DNA of 64,000 nt from Planctomycetota bacterium (GCA_014238905.1 JABAAE010000008.1:224086-288085); one strand, 5' to 3'. Positions 35,871 through 46,146 are shown, counted from the first letter of the stretch. Numbers and translations are program-made. The notes: generated by a model from the letters alone, not told the origin.

Positions 35871-38732
35871 ATGACCATCAACGCTTGGCAAATGCGATAC
35901 TGGATCCTATCGATCACGATCCTATTCACTACCGCCTCGATCGGGGCCGACGATCCGACTCTTGACCGTGAAGGTCTCGATTTTTTTGAGACGAAAATTC
36001 GGCCGGTGCTCGTAGAGCATTGTTATCAATGTCATGCGGCCAATTCCAAGACACTCCGTGGAGGTCTGCTCGTGGACACTCGTCAAGGGCTACTTACCGG
36101 TGGTGAATCAGGGCCCGCAGTTGTGCCAGGCGACTTGAAGAAAAGCTTGCTGATTTCGGCGCTAAAGCACGACGACTTCGAGATGCCCCCCAAAGGAAAA
36201 TTGCCAGCCACGGTTATCGCCGATTTCGAAAAGTGGATTAAAGACGGTGCGATGGACCCACGCCGGTCAACCCATCCAGTTGTTAACCCATTGTCCATCA
36301 ATATCGAAGCGGGCCGGAAACACTGGGCTTATCAGCCACTCCAGGCTCCAGCCATCCCTGCGGTGAAAACCACCTCTTGGCCGATCAACGATATCGATCG
36401 GTTTGTGCTTGCCAAGCTGGAATCGGCGGGACTGCAACCGGGTTCCCCAGCGAAGAAAATCACCCTGATCCGTCGGCTCTACTTTGACCTCATCGGCCTG
36501 CCTCCCACCCCGGAGGAGATCGCGCGGTTCGTCGACGACAAGTCACCCGAGGCGTATCAGGACCTCGTTGACCGATTGATGAAATCGCCTCGCTTCGGTG
36601 AACGGTGGGGGCGGCACTGGCTTGATGTGTCGCGTTTCGCCGAATCGATGTCGTTGCGTGGTCGAATACTCAAACATGCCTGGCGATATCGCGATTACGT
36701 GATTGACGCGTTCAATAATGATAAACCTTTCGACCAGTTTCTCACGCAACAACTGGCAGGCGATTTGCTAGAGACATCATCAGTCGACGCACAGCGACAG
36801 AATCGAATCGCCACGACGTACCTGGTGATGGGTGACGCGCTGCTCGAGAACCAAAACAAGAGCCAACTCGATATGGATGTGGTTGATGAACAACTCGACA
36901 CGATAGGAAGAGGTTTGTTGGCCCAAACGATTGCCTGCGCACGGTGTCACGATCACAAGTTCGATCCTATTCCTACCAAGGATTACTATGCGATGGCAGG
37001 TATTCTCAATAATGTTCAGGGATTAAAGCACTCCAATGTTTCCTCGACCATGGAAATCCCCTTGCCACTTTCGGAAACGAAACAGCGACAATCCGAAATT
37101 CACAATGTGTCGGTTGCAAAAGTGGAGAGTGAAATCAAGGCGCTGAAATCGAAACTGGATCCGCAGTCGCAAACGGCTTTCCCGAAAGTTGTTGCCGCCT
37201 CTTCATTAGCAGGAATTGTAGTGGATGATGACGAGGTGGAAATGGTGGGAGCATGGACGCACTCGGTGTTTTTTAAACACTACGTTGGCAAAGGTTACAT
37301 TCACGATGCCAATAAGGGAAAAGGGGGCAAGACGCTTACCTTCATCCCAAAAGTAACGGATGGGGAATATGAAGTACGCTTCGCCTATTCGCATGGGAAG
37401 GGCCGCGCGTCCAACGTGCCAGTTGAAATATTCAGCGCTGCGGGTAAAAAGTTGGTTGTCGTCGATATGCGCAAGGAACCACCCCTTAACAGACGATTCG
37501 TTTCACTCGGTACATATCGTTTTGGAGCAAACGAACAGAGCCGCGTAATGATCTCGAATGAGGGGACGGACGGAGTTGTCACGGCCGACGCCCTACAGTT
37601 TCTGCCTGTCAACAAGGACGATGTCACAACCCGTACCGCATCACAAGTGGCCAAAGAACTGGCAGCTGTAGAACAACAGGAACTCAAAAAGAAAATATCG
37701 ACACTGACAGCACAACTCTCCCGACTCAAGAAACAAAAGCCTGTACGCGAGATGGTGAATTCGGCTGTCGAAAAAAAGAAGCCGACGGATTTAAAGATTC
37801 ATATTCGCGGTAACATCGATAATCTGGGTGCGATCGCTCCCCGCGGTGTACTGCAGGTCGCTAACTACGGACCACCGCCAGAGATGCCCACCAACAGTAG
37901 CGGTCGTCTGGAACTTGCTCGCTGGATCGTCGATCCTGCCAATCCGCTGACGTCACGCGTGATGGCGAACCGGGTGTGGCACTGGCTGATCGGTGTCGGA
38001 CTGGTTCGGACCGTTGATAACTTTGGCACAACGGGTGAAACTCCGTCCCACCCCGAACTGCTTGATCACCTGGCCGTCCAGTTCGTTCAGCAGGGTTGGT
38101 CTGTGAAGAAGCTGATCCGCGAGATTGTGCTTTCCAGAACTTACCGCCTTTCGTCTACGCAAATCGAGCAGCAAACAGACCCGCAGAATCGACTGTTAGC
38201 TCACATGAATCGCCGCCGCTTGGATGCGGAGTCTCTGCGTGACACGATGTTGTCCGTAGGCGGCACCTTAAAATTAGAGATGGGAGGGGCCACTTTCCCC
38301 GCTAATCTTAAAACAGACGTCGGCTTTCAGTTTCAGACGCCACGACGCAGTGTTTACGTGCCGGTATTCCGCAGTAGCTTACCCGAAATCTTTGAAGTTT
38401 TCGATTTTGCTAATCCAAGTATGGTGACCGGTCGCCGCGAGGTCAGCACGGTGGCTCCCCAGGCACTGTTCATGATGAATCATACGTTCGTTCGTACGCA
38501 GGCTCGACTGGCAGCGGAGCAACTGCTAGGCAAAGCGGATCTGGCAGTCCCGGATCGCATTGATCATGCCTACCTGCAGATCCTGGGGCGTCATGCGACC
38601 GAGACAGAGGTGTCGCTAAGTCAAGGGTTTCTCGAGTCTGTTAGCGATACGACCGAACAGGCGCAGGTCAACGCCTGGACACAGATGGTACAATCCATGT
38701 TCTTGACCATCGAATTCCGTTACATCCGTTAG
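35871..38732 (+). CDS. PSCyt1-DUF1549-DUF1553 cytochrome with golvesin/xanthan-lyase-like insert
   Basis: A 953-residue exported protein; signal at residues 10-26, ATG at 35871 with ggagga five bases before it. Heme motif Cys51-Tyr-Gln-Cys54-His55 lies in PSCyt1. DUF1549 (about 165-370) contains the second CxxCH, CARCHDHKFDPI. In the slot before DUF1553 is a beta domain at about 440-585 (VDDDEVEMVGAWTHS, YEVRFAYSHGKGRASNVPV, VVTADALQFLP), which matches the golvesin-C/xanthan-lyase carbohydrate-binding-like domain. A coiled segment (EQQELKKKISTLTAQLSRLKK) follows, then DUF1553. It is followed after 14 bases by its DUF1501 partner. Confidence 0.93.
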   Translation: MTINAWQMRYWILSITILFTTASIGADDPTLDREGLDFFETKIRPVLVEHCYQCHAANSKTLRGGLLVDTRQGLLTGGESGPAVVPGDLKKSLLISALKHDDFEMPPKGKLPATVIADFEKWIKDGAMDPRRSTHPVVNPLSINIEAGRKHWAYQPLQAPAIPAVKTTSWPINDIDRFVLAKLESAGLQPGSPAKKITLIRRLYFDLIGLPPTPEEIARFVDDKSPEAYQDLVDRLMKSPRFGERWGRHWLDVSRFAESMSLRGRILKHAWRYRDYVIDAFNNDKPFDQFLTQQLAGDLLETSSVDAQRQNRIATTYLVMGDALLENQNKSQLDMDVVDEQLDTIGRGLLAQTIACARCHDHKFDPIPTKDYYAMAGILNNVQGLKHSNVSSTMEIPLPLSETKQRQSEIHNVSVAKVESEIKALKSKLDPQSQTAFPKVVAASSLAGIVVDDDEVEMVGAWTHSVFFKHYVGKGYIHDANKGKGGKTLTFIPKVTDGEYEVRFAYSHGKGRASNVPVEIFSAAGKKLVVVDMRKEPPLNRRFVSLGTYRFGANEQSRVMISNEGTDGVVTADALQFLPVNKDDVTTRTASQVAKELAAVEQQELKKKISTLTAQLSRLKKQKPVREMVNSAVEKKKPTDLKIHIRGNIDNLGAIAPRGVLQVANYGPPPEMPTNSSGRLELARWIVDPANPLTSRVMANRVWHWLIGVGLVRTVDNFGTTGETPSHPELLDHLAVQFVQQGWSVKKLIREIVLSRTYRLSSTQIEQQTDPQNRLLAHMNRRRLDAESLRDTMLSVGGTLKLEMGGATFPANLKTDVGFQFQTPRRSVYVPVFRSSLPEIFEVFDFANPSMVTGRREVSTVAPQALFMMNHTFVRTQARLAAEQLLGKADLAVPDRIDHAYLQILGRHATETEVSLSQGFLESVSDTTEQAQVNAWTQMVQSMFLTIEFRYIR

Positions 38733-38746
38733 ACAGGTGTTCATCC

Positions 38747-40174
38747 ATGAGATCCATTCATAACGTCATGACACGAAGAGCGGCCCTTCAGCAATCCGCC
38801 TGCGGATTTGGCAGCTTGGCGTTAGCTGGATTATGTAATGACTCGGTTCAAGCGGCGCAGCCGCTGGCAGCTCAAGGTCCCCATCTTTGGCCCAGGGCAA
38901 AGCGGATCATTTTCCTGTTTATGCAGGGCGGGCCAAGTCACGTCGACACCTACGACCACAAACCGGCGTTATACAAGCATGACGGCAAGAAAATGCCGTT
39001 TGACGACGCTCGCAAGATTGCCAACACGGGGAAACGCGGCACCTCGGAACGTGTGATGAAACCCATGTGGAAGTACCGACACTATGGAGAGTCGGGACGA
39101 ATGACTTCTGATTTGTTTCGCGAAACAGCGAAACATTCAGATGATCTTACTTTCATACATTCGATGCATACCGAGGGGGTCGCACACGGACCGGCAACGC
39201 TTTTCCTGCATTGTGGCTCGACTAGTTTTATACGACCCTCATTCGGTTCTTGGGTCAACTATGGCCTAGGATCTGAGAATGAGAACTTGCCGGGATTCAT
39301 CTCCCTGGGACCGATATCCTCATCTGGTGGAGCTCGTAATTACGGCAGTGCATTTCTTCCCGCGGCACACCAAGGCACCGCCATTGGCAAGGGTGGGAAA
39401 TTTGACGAAGACGCGACCATCAAGAATCTGGGGAATGCGGATTTGTCTATCAGCGAGCAACGACGACAACTGGAGTTCTTGCAGCGTCTCAACGCAGAGC
39501 AATTGAAAAACGCAAGTAGAGACTCTGAATTAGAAGCACTTATCAGTTCCTACGAGTTGGCTTGGCGGATGCAAAACAATGCTCCCGGCGTACTTGACCT
39601 GAGTCAAGAGACCCAGGGAACGATGGACATGTATGGTATTGGTGAAGAGGCAACGGACAACTTCGGTCGGCAGTGCTTGATGGCACGCCGACTATGCGAG
39701 AACGGAGTACGTTTTGTTCAAGTCACCTCCGGCGCTGCCGGAGGGGCTTCCAATTGGGATCAGCATTCGAAATTGTCGCAGCACGAACCGCAGGCAAAGG
39801 CGGTTGATAAGCCAATCGCTGGATTGCTGCAGGATCTTAAGCAGCGTGGGTTGTTGGAGGATACGATCGTCTGGTTCAGCGGTGAATTCGGTCGGGCGCC
39901 CTACGCTCAAAATAATGGCACCGGCCGCGATCACAATGCAAGAGGTTTTACGACCTGGCTGGCTGGTGGTTGTCTGAAATCCGGTTTAGCCTACGGGGCC
40001 ACGGATGAGTTTGGCCACAAGGCGGTCGAGAATAAGGTTCACATGCATGATCTTCACGCCACGTTGCTGCACCTGCTGGGACTCGATCATGAGCAACTGA
40101 CGTATCGATATTCAGGGCGAGATTTTCGCTTGACAGACGTCCATGGATCGGTGGTCCAAGGTATCACAGCCTAA
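38747..40174 (+). CDS. DUF1501 family protein
   Basis: A 475-residue DUF1501 protein with a twin-arginine-like N-terminus (MTRRAALQQSACGFGSLALAG); aggtg stands eight bases before the start. Family marks: FLFMQGGPSHVDTYDHKP, GRDHNARGFTTWLAGG and the C-terminal HDLHATLLHLLGLDHE. It probably forms the usual functional pair with the upstream cytochrome. A third gene with a cytochrome c domain follows after 66 bases on the same strand, so the three may be one transcription unit. Confidence 0.94.
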   Translation: MRSIHNVMTRRAALQQSACGFGSLALAGLCNDSVQAAQPLAAQGPHLWPRAKRIIFLFMQGGPSHVDTYDHKPALYKHDGKKMPFDDARKIANTGKRGTSERVMKPMWKYRHYGESGRMTSDLFRETAKHSDDLTFIHSMHTEGVAHGPATLFLHCGSTSFIRPSFGSWVNYGLGSENENLPGFISLGPISSSGGARNYGSAFLPAAHQGTAIGKGGKFDEDATIKNLGNADLSISEQRRQLEFLQRLNAEQLKNASRDSELEALISSYELAWRMQNNAPGVLDLSQETQGTMDMYGIGEEATDNFGRQCLMARRLCENGVRFVQVTSGAAGGASNWDQHSKLSQHEPQAKAVDKPIAGLLQDLKQRGLLEDTIVWFSGEFGRAPYAQNNGTGRDHNARGFTTWLAGGCLKSGLAYGATDEFGHKAVENKVHMHDLHATLLHLLGLDHEQLTYRYSGRDFRLTDVHGSVVQGITA

Positions 40175-40240
40175 CGAAAAAAGATTTGGTCTCGATACAA
40201 CCATTAAACGAAGGCCCCTCCCAAGAAAGTAGACCCCAAC

Positions 40241-43200
40241 ATGGTTTCAAGATTTTTATTCATTCTCTTCTTGGTGCTGGCGCCGCACGGGTTCACATTC
40301 GCTCAGACCAGCTATGACCTTGTTGACGATGGGCTGGACCTGAATCTGGTCCACTCGGATCCAAAAGCCTTCTATATCAGCATGGACATGGACCCGCGGG
40401 GCAACCTTTATGTTGGTGGCCGTGACGCAGTGTATCTTTTTGAAGCGGATGGAAACGGTGGATTTAAACAACGCAGGACCATCACGACTCTGCCGCAGCA
40501 CACGTGGGCGTATTCGTTACAGGTGGCCGGTGATGATCTTTATGTCTTGACAGTAACGGCGCTCTATCGATTGCCCAATGTGATCCGCGATCCCGAAAAC
40601 GTGACATTCGAACGTTTGGTCTGGGGCATTCCGCTTGGGCACATCCATCAGGGTTTTCATGGTATGAAGATGGGACCAGACGGGGGACTGTATCTCGCGT
40701 TCGGCGATCCGCAGCCTGGCCCGTTTCGCAGCAAAACCAATCCGGGCCACGTTTGGCACTGGACCTTTTTGAGCGGTCCAGATGCCAAAAAAATGCCATG
40801 GACTGGAGTGGGCGGGGTCGTTCGCTATGACCCCAAGTCACACGCCATGAAGACGATTTCTCAAGGATATCGCAATATCTGTGACCTCGACTTTGACGAA
40901 AACTGGAATCTGTTTGGAAACGACAACGATCAGGAAGGCAGCGCACTTCACTCATTTGGGCGATTGACTCATGTGACAGAAGGATCGCATTACCAGTGGT
41001 CACGCGGGTGGCTCCAGGTGAAAGAGCCTTACCGCAACGATCTGATCAAAACGATCGATCCCGCACTGGGACGATTCGTACCGTTTGGAACGTGTTACTA
41101 CAACGAAGATCACCTTGGCAACGCGTATAAACGGTCACTTGTCGTGGCACGATGGGGCAGCCGAGAACTGGGACGATTCCCATTGACACCTCGCGGAGCG
41201 TCATTCTCCAGCAGCCAGCAACCGCTCCTTGTGGGAAAGGGGACAGCCCGACCAGTGGCTGTATTTACCGGCAACGATGGCCGATTATTTGTCAGCGTCT
41301 GTTTCATGCAGCGCAATGAGGCATCGCCGGTAAAGCAAACAGACCTGATCGTGATTTCCAATCCGAATAAGACGCTCAAACGTCACGCAATTGACCCATC
41401 CACATCAGGTATCAAGGTACTCCTGGACGAGATCGAATCGCCTTCGTGGAAACGTCGATTCAATGCCCATCGAGAAATCATTTCTCGGGGCATGAGAAGC
41501 GATGAGCTGGTCCTAAAGCGATTCCTCGAATCCACGCCAGGCAGCCCGGCCTGGTACTCCTTGGCCTGGCTTGCGGGCAGCCACAACGACCAGCGGGTGA
41601 TCGCGTCGCTGACCAGACAGTTATCTTCAGATGACGGGCAGGCAGCCAGCACGGCTGCCGACACCCTGCGTCGGTTTCATCAGTTGAACGAATCACAGGT
41701 CAAGTCGCTCCTGGCGCACAAGTCGCCCGTCGCGCAACTTGCCGGCCTGCGGTCATCCGACGCCGCTAAGCTGCGCGAATCGGTCAGTAAACTGGCGGCA
41801 AGCAACGACAGCCTGGTTCGTCAGGCAGCCCAACGATGGATTGGAAGAAACACCGACTGGCTCGATCTCCAACAGCGATTCAATGCAGGCGATCTGCCGT
41901 TGCGGCGAGTGATGCTGGCGGCGGCGATGTGGAAGTGGAATGACACGGTCGAAAACGGTACGATTCCCGACCGGGTCACAATCAGCCCACCCGCTGCGGC
42001 GATGCTCAGTGGCTTCGGCTATGCGGACGATCCGAAGTCAAACCTGAAAACCGAATCTGAAAAACACGGATTCAAAGTCGGGGGCTTGCCAATGATGCAT
42101 TGGTGGAAGCAAACAGCACCGACCAACCCTGCGAACCCGGTGATTCGGCGGATGCTCACACAAGCGATTTACGATAGCAATGATGCTCACCGAAAAACGG
42201 CGGCCGTTTTCGCCAATACCCTGGGAATGGACGACCTCGCCTCAAGAGTCGCGGGATTGACTCAGACGCGGACGATCAAGGCTGACATCGCCAAAGGCGC
42301 AAAGCTATCGGCCAACCAGGCGATGCCTTCGGAATACCAGGCGATCGACTGGACTACAGAGTGGAAAAAAGGCAATGTCAAAACCGGTGCAGCGATTTTC
42401 AAAAAAAATTGCGTTGCGTGTCACGATTCCGGTCAGGGTGGTGGTGTCATTGGTCCGTCATTGGCAGGCATCGCCAAACGGTTCACCCCACAGTACCTAG
42501 CTCAATCGGTCGCCGCGCCCAGCAAGGATGTTTCACCGAATTTTCAGTCATGGAAAATCCTACTGCACGATGGCAGAGTATTACTGGGATTTTTATCAGG
42601 CGAGGACGAGAACCGGGTCACGCTCCAGATGATGGACGGAGCACTCAAAGCGGTGGAAAAATCGCAAATTGAACAGAAAAAACCGAGCAGGACTTCGTTG
42701 ATGCCGGTCGGCTTGATCAAAGGGCCGGAGGAACTCCAGCACGTCGTCAGTTATTTGATGACACTGAGAACCAGTGGAGCGGCTGGCAGCTTTATCGACC
42801 TGCTTGCCGGCGGCGACTTGAAGGACCATTTCGAAACAACTGGCAACTGGTCACTCAGTGAAGACGGCGTCGTTCAACTGCAGCCGCGAGAAGGTGAAAA
42901 AGACTGGTTGCGATACGGTGACTATCTGTGGCTAAAAAACGAATACCAAAACTTCCAATGCGAGTTCCAGTACAAGCACCAGAAAGGGGGCAATAGCGGG
43001 CTCTATTTTAACGTCACCGATCGACAAAAAGCGGTTGACTCGGTGATTGAAGTGCAGATCCGCGATTCTGCCGGCGAAAAGGTCTTGAATGCACACGACG
43101 TTACCGGCGGCATCCTTCCGGAAATCGCTCCAAGAGCCAATGCAACAAAGCCAGCTGGCGAGTGGAACCAGATGAGCGTGACCAGCGTCAATGGTGAGGT

Positions 43201-43864
43201 CACCGTCAGGCTCAATGGTGTACTGGTCAACAATGTGAATTTATCCAACCCAAAATTGAGACACAAACCAAGACAAGGATTTATCGGATTTCAGGATCAC
43301 GGGCTGCCGTTTTGGTTACGCAACATTCGGATTCGTGAACTGTCAGCCGATCCTTTATCCCAAGCGAATCCGTCCAGCGTGCCCGGTGCCAACGCCTTTC
43401 ATCCAGAAAAGCCGAACGTGTACAAGTTCACTCCGCTCAAGGCGCAGTTCGTCAAGGTCCAGCTCTTGGATACCGGGCAAGTTCAAGCGTGTATCGATGA
43501 GTTCGAAATCTTCGGGCCAGATTCTCAGACGAATCTCGCCCGGGCTGGCAAGGCCAGTGCGTCGTCAGTACTGCCAGGCCACGCCTCGAAACACCAGATC
43601 GTTTTTTTGAACGATGGAAAATATGGCAACCCACGCAGTTGGATCCCAGCTAAATCGACCGGCTGGGCCCAGATCAAGCTTGCCGAATCCACCACCATCG
43701 ACCGGGTGGTATTGTCGCGAGACCGTGAGGGAAAACTGCGCGACCGCAGCCCGGCAGACTTCGATATCTGCGTGTCGAGCGATGGCAAGACCTGGGTGAC
43801 CGTCGAGAGAGTACGGGCGGGTCAAGCCGTTTCAAATCCAGAAAAGAAAACGCATTCCAAATAG
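40241..43864 (+). CDS. PVC-type propeller/cytochrome c protein with DUF1080 and discoidin domains
   Basis: A 1207-residue secreted protein (signal at 1-21). Residues about 25-370 are the PVC 'membrane-bound dehydrogenase' propeller (MDMDPRGNLYVGG, HQGFHGMKMGPDGGLYLAFG). A HEAT-like helical region follows to about 690. The heme c motif is Cys724-Val-Ala-Cys727-His728 (GAAIFKKNCVACHDSG), with a likely axial Met in SLMPVG. A DUF1080/3-keto-disaccharide-hydrolase-like domain runs about 861-1035 (GNSGLYFNVTD, QGFIGFQDHG). The end (about 1063-1195) is discoidin/F5-8 type C (LARAGKASASS, AQIKLAESTTIDRVVLS). Domain families point to oxidation or binding of a polysaccharide; the actual substrate is unknown. 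Confidence 0.88.
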   Translation: MVSRFLFILFLVLAPHGFTFAQTSYDLVDDGLDLNLVHSDPKAFYISMDMDPRGNLYVGGRDAVYLFEADGNGGFKQRRTITTLPQHTWAYSLQVAGDDLYVLTVTALYRLPNVIRDPENVTFERLVWGIPLGHIHQGFHGMKMGPDGGLYLAFGDPQPGPFRSKTNPGHVWHWTFLSGPDAKKMPWTGVGGVVRYDPKSHAMKTISQGYRNICDLDFDENWNLFGNDNDQEGSALHSFGRLTHVTEGSHYQWSRGWLQVKEPYRNDLIKTIDPALGRFVPFGTCYYNEDHLGNAYKRSLVVARWGSRELGRFPLTPRGASFSSSQQPLLVGKGTARPVAVFTGNDGRLFVSVCFMQRNEASPVKQTDLIVISNPNKTLKRHAIDPSTSGIKVLLDEIESPSWKRRFNAHREIISRGMRSDELVLKRFLESTPGSPAWYSLAWLAGSHNDQRVIASLTRQLSSDDGQAASTAADTLRRFHQLNESQVKSLLAHKSPVAQLAGLRSSDAAKLRESVSKLAASNDSLVRQAAQRWIGRNTDWLDLQQRFNAGDLPLRRVMLAAAMWKWNDTVENGTIPDRVTISPPAAAMLSGFGYADDPKSNLKTESEKHGFKVGGLPMMHWWKQTAPTNPANPVIRRMLTQAIYDSNDAHRKTAAVFANTLGMDDLASRVAGLTQTRTIKADIAKGAKLSANQAMPSEYQAIDWTTEWKKGNVKTGAAIFKKNCVACHDSGQGGGVIGPSLAGIAKRFTPQYLAQSVAAPSKDVSPNFQSWKILLHDGRVLLGFLSGEDENRVTLQMMDGALKAVEKSQIEQKKPSRTSLMPVGLIKGPEELQHVVSYLMTLRTSGAAGSFIDLLAGGDLKDHFETTGNWSLSEDGVVQLQPREGEKDWLRYGDYLWLKNEYQNFQCEFQYKHQKGGNSGLYFNVTDRQKAVDSVIEVQIRDSAGEKVLNAHDVTGGILPEIAPRANATKPAGEWNQMSVTSVNGEVTVRLNGVLVNNVNLSNPKLRHKPRQGFIGFQDHGLPFWLRNIRIRELSADPLSQANPSSVPGANAFHPEKPNVYKFTPLKAQFVKVQLLDTGQVQACIDEFEIFGPDSQTNLARAGKASASSVLPGHASKHQIVFLNDGKYGNPRSWIPAKSTGWAQIKLAESTTIDRVVLSRDREGKLRDRSPADFDICVSSDGKTWVTVERVRAGQAVSNPEKKTHSK

Positions 43865-43887
43865 ACAACTCGTCAATCTAGCCCGTG

Positions 43888-43928
43888 ACAATCGAAATAC
43901 GCTGTTGCTCTGGCAAGGTTTCGATTGT
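43888..43928. terminator. hairpin between convergent genes (possible terminator)
   Basis: A 10-bp stem acaatcgaaa (43888-43897) and tttcgattgt (43919-43928) encloses a 21-base loop, between a rightward gene ending at 43864 and a leftward one ending at 43971. There is no T run, so termination is only suggested by position. Confidence 0.35.
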
Positions 43929-43970
43929 TGATTCGGAATCATCTGGTCACTTGCTGAGGACCACGAGGAT

Positions 43971-45296
43971 TCACTTTCCGATTTCAATCAACTCCCGTTT
44001 GCCATCGATCGATACACGCCAAAGCTGACCGTTTACCTGCAAAAGTCCTTGGCAATTCTTCGCATCCCGCCATTTGACATCGACGCCGATGACAGCACCT
44101 GTTTTATCCAGTGGACCGATTTGATCGACGACGGTATGGCCGATCACAATATGCTCCGTTCGATGCCTGGTTAGGATGGCCTTAATTTCTTTTTCGGTCG
44201 CCAAGCCCCCCCAGGCGGCTGCATGTTTCTCAAAATACCCTCGATACCAGAACGGACCATGTTGGTGTTTGACCGGGTTGGTAGCAGGTGTCAAACCTGT
44301 CGGCTGAGCTGGCGGTAATCCTGCCCGTATTCTCTGGTTGAGGGTTTTGATATCCAGTTGTGCTTGGTCCAGAATCGGTGAGTAACCGCCATGAATAAAC
44401 AACAGGTTTCCGATCGTCTGGACACCATTCTTCGAACGCCACCAACGACCGATTTCAGTATTAGCAGCGAACAGCTGGTCGTAACTCAATTTCATGCGGG
44501 CGGTAACGAAATGATATTTCGGATGGATGTAACGCAAATCCCCTCCCATGACCATCGCCTCGTGGTTACCCAAAATATAATGAACTCTGCCTCCCGCTTT
44601 CTGAGCCTGCCTTTCCAGACGATGAAGAAGCCACATCAGCTCAGTGACCTGTGATCCCCGGTCTACCAAGTCACCCACCAAAACCAGATGCCCCTCTCCC
44701 CAAATCCAGTTACCCTTTTGATCGATGAGTTTGTTGGTCTCCAGAAACCGCCGTGCGTTTTGGTAATTCCCTTCCAGATCACTGATCGCCATTAATTTGG
44801 CAGCCCGAGGCCAAACGGACTTGGGGGAAGATGGCGTGGTGGGATCTAGAGTGATTGAATTCACCGGAGCCGGTAAATCGTCAATGACGGTCGGCTCGGT
44901 AATGTTCTGGTAAGTTTTCCTGCTGACCTTGCCACCGGTCATGATCAACACTTCGGCGGTCGATGCGTCTTTCCAGATCACATAAGGACCATCATGGACG
45001 TCGACCGCTTTGATCCCGATGGGCTGGATTACAGTCGCCACCAACTTGCCATCTTGAACGACGTACTCCACCGCCGCCAACTCACCGGCTGTTGGTCGCC
45101 TCGAAGCGTTGATCTGGGTAATCGCTACGGTCGCAAAAACCTGCCCACCAATCTTCCATTCCCCGTTCGCCTCTGTCGGAACGGTCTGGATCTCCTCAAT
45201 CATGAGGCGACGAAATTCCTGTCCGCTAAGCAGCCCAGGCAATACCAAAATTCCAACAAACCAACACAGTCGATACATCAGTTGGCGTCCATTCAT
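43971..45296 (-). CDS. calcineurin-like metallophosphoesterase with SDLEG first motif
   Basis: About 441 residues; the ATG at 45296 is preferred because AGGA lies seven bases upstream and a hydrophobic signal (LCWFVGILVLPGLLSG) follows. Residues about 25-150 are an extra beta-rich N-terminal part (GGQVFATVAITQINAS). The phosphatase core shows MAISDLEGNYQNARRFL near residue 168, GDLVDRGSQV, ILGNHEAMVMGGDLRY and FIHGGYSP, and a late HIVIGHTVVD. The first motif has Glu where most PPP/calcineurin-type enzymes have the His of GDxHG; I recall this SDxEGN form in some Bacteroidetes relatives. It is exported, and the substrate is unknown. Transcribed alone, convergent with the cytochrome gene. Confidence 0.83.
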   Translation of the reverse strand: MNGRQLMYRLCWFVGILVLPGLLSGQEFRRLMIEEIQTVPTEANGEWKIGGQVFATVAITQINASRRPTAGELAAVEYVVQDGKLVATVIQPIGIKAVDVHDGPYVIWKDASTAEVLIMTGGKVSRKTYQNITEPTVIDDLPAPVNSITLDPTTPSSPKSVWPRAAKLMAISDLEGNYQNARRFLETNKLIDQKGNWIWGEGHLVLVGDLVDRGSQVTELMWLLHRLERQAQKAGGRVHYILGNHEAMVMGGDLRYIHPKYHFVTARMKLSYDQLFAANTEIGRWWRSKNGVQTIGNLLFIHGGYSPILDQAQLDIKTLNQRIRAGLPPAQPTGLTPATNPVKHQHGPFWYRGYFEKHAAAWGGLATEKEIKAILTRHRTEHIVIGHTVVDQIGPLDKTGAVIGVDVKWRDAKNCQGLLQVNGQLWRVSIDGKRELIEIGK

Positions 45297-45323
45297 TTTT
45301 TTCCTGCCAAAAATCCTATCCAA

Positions 45324-46146
45324 GCGTAATTTTCCCGATACTGGTTAACTTCAAGATGCCACCAGGCTCACTCTTAACTTCTTATCATACAATGATTAAA
45401 ACGGCATACCTGCCACAGAGGAAGACCAGATCCCCCAGTCCAGGCGTTCAAAATGGTCTGCCAGCCATCCGTTCATCATGAGGGAAAACGATGTTTGAGG
45501 GTGCGACAAGGCTTGAGGGTGCGACAAGGCTTGAGGGTGCGACGAGACGGCCAGCGATGATGAATTGCCGCCCCGACCATTGTGAAAACCAATGCCAGAG
45601 GTGAACCGGATCCATTGGCCAGCGTTCTGCTTTGCCGAAATCACCTCGGCATGTAACAGCGGTAAGGCGAACCAAAGAAAATCCTACCTACCAGCAGATC
45701 GAATCAATTAGTGGATCGGGGCGAGATGGATCATTCATCAAATCACATACAAAAGTCTTGGCAAGCACTTTTTCGACCGATTCCATCTCCTCAGCCAACT
45801 TAAAATGCAGCGGACAAAGTTTTTTCATGTAAGCAAACCGTTTCAAAAGACAAGTGAGAATTCTCTTAAACGGATCGACTGCATTGACGACGTCCAACAC
45901 AGAAGCATCGTTTGCATCAACGGACAACGAGAACCCACCACCAACAGACCATTGAACGACAATCACCGAAAGGACATCTTCAGGGCAGCGACTTTCTTCT
46001 CAACCGCTATTGGATAGTTCGGTCGGTATGAAAACCTGAACGACACCCCGCCCGGATCACGACATTTCTTTTTTTGAAACCCCTATCGTTCTGCCAGACT
46101 TTTCACCGACTGTCCGCATTTGATGGCCCTTTCGTTGGTCAATTCA
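45324..46146. other. 820-base region without a supported gene, contains a repeat
   Basis: Contains the 18-bp array at 45495-45548. Minus-strand frames at 45396-45675 and 45688-45966 are short, have no family match that I know and no ribosome site; they may be remains of a decayed gene. It also holds the promoter of the phosphoesterase gene on its left. Confidence 0.4.
45495..45548. repeat. 18-bp tandem repeat, three copies
   Basis: Exact units ttgagggtgcgacaaggc at 45495-45512 and 45513-45530, with a degenerate third copy at 45531-45548. On the minus strand this would read ALSHPQ repeats. Confidence 0.92.

Noticed and set aside
35587-35874. plus frame overlapping the start of the second cytochrome gene (ATGA)
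   Set aside because: The composition is not protein-like and there is no motif; the overlap with the ATG seems to be chance.
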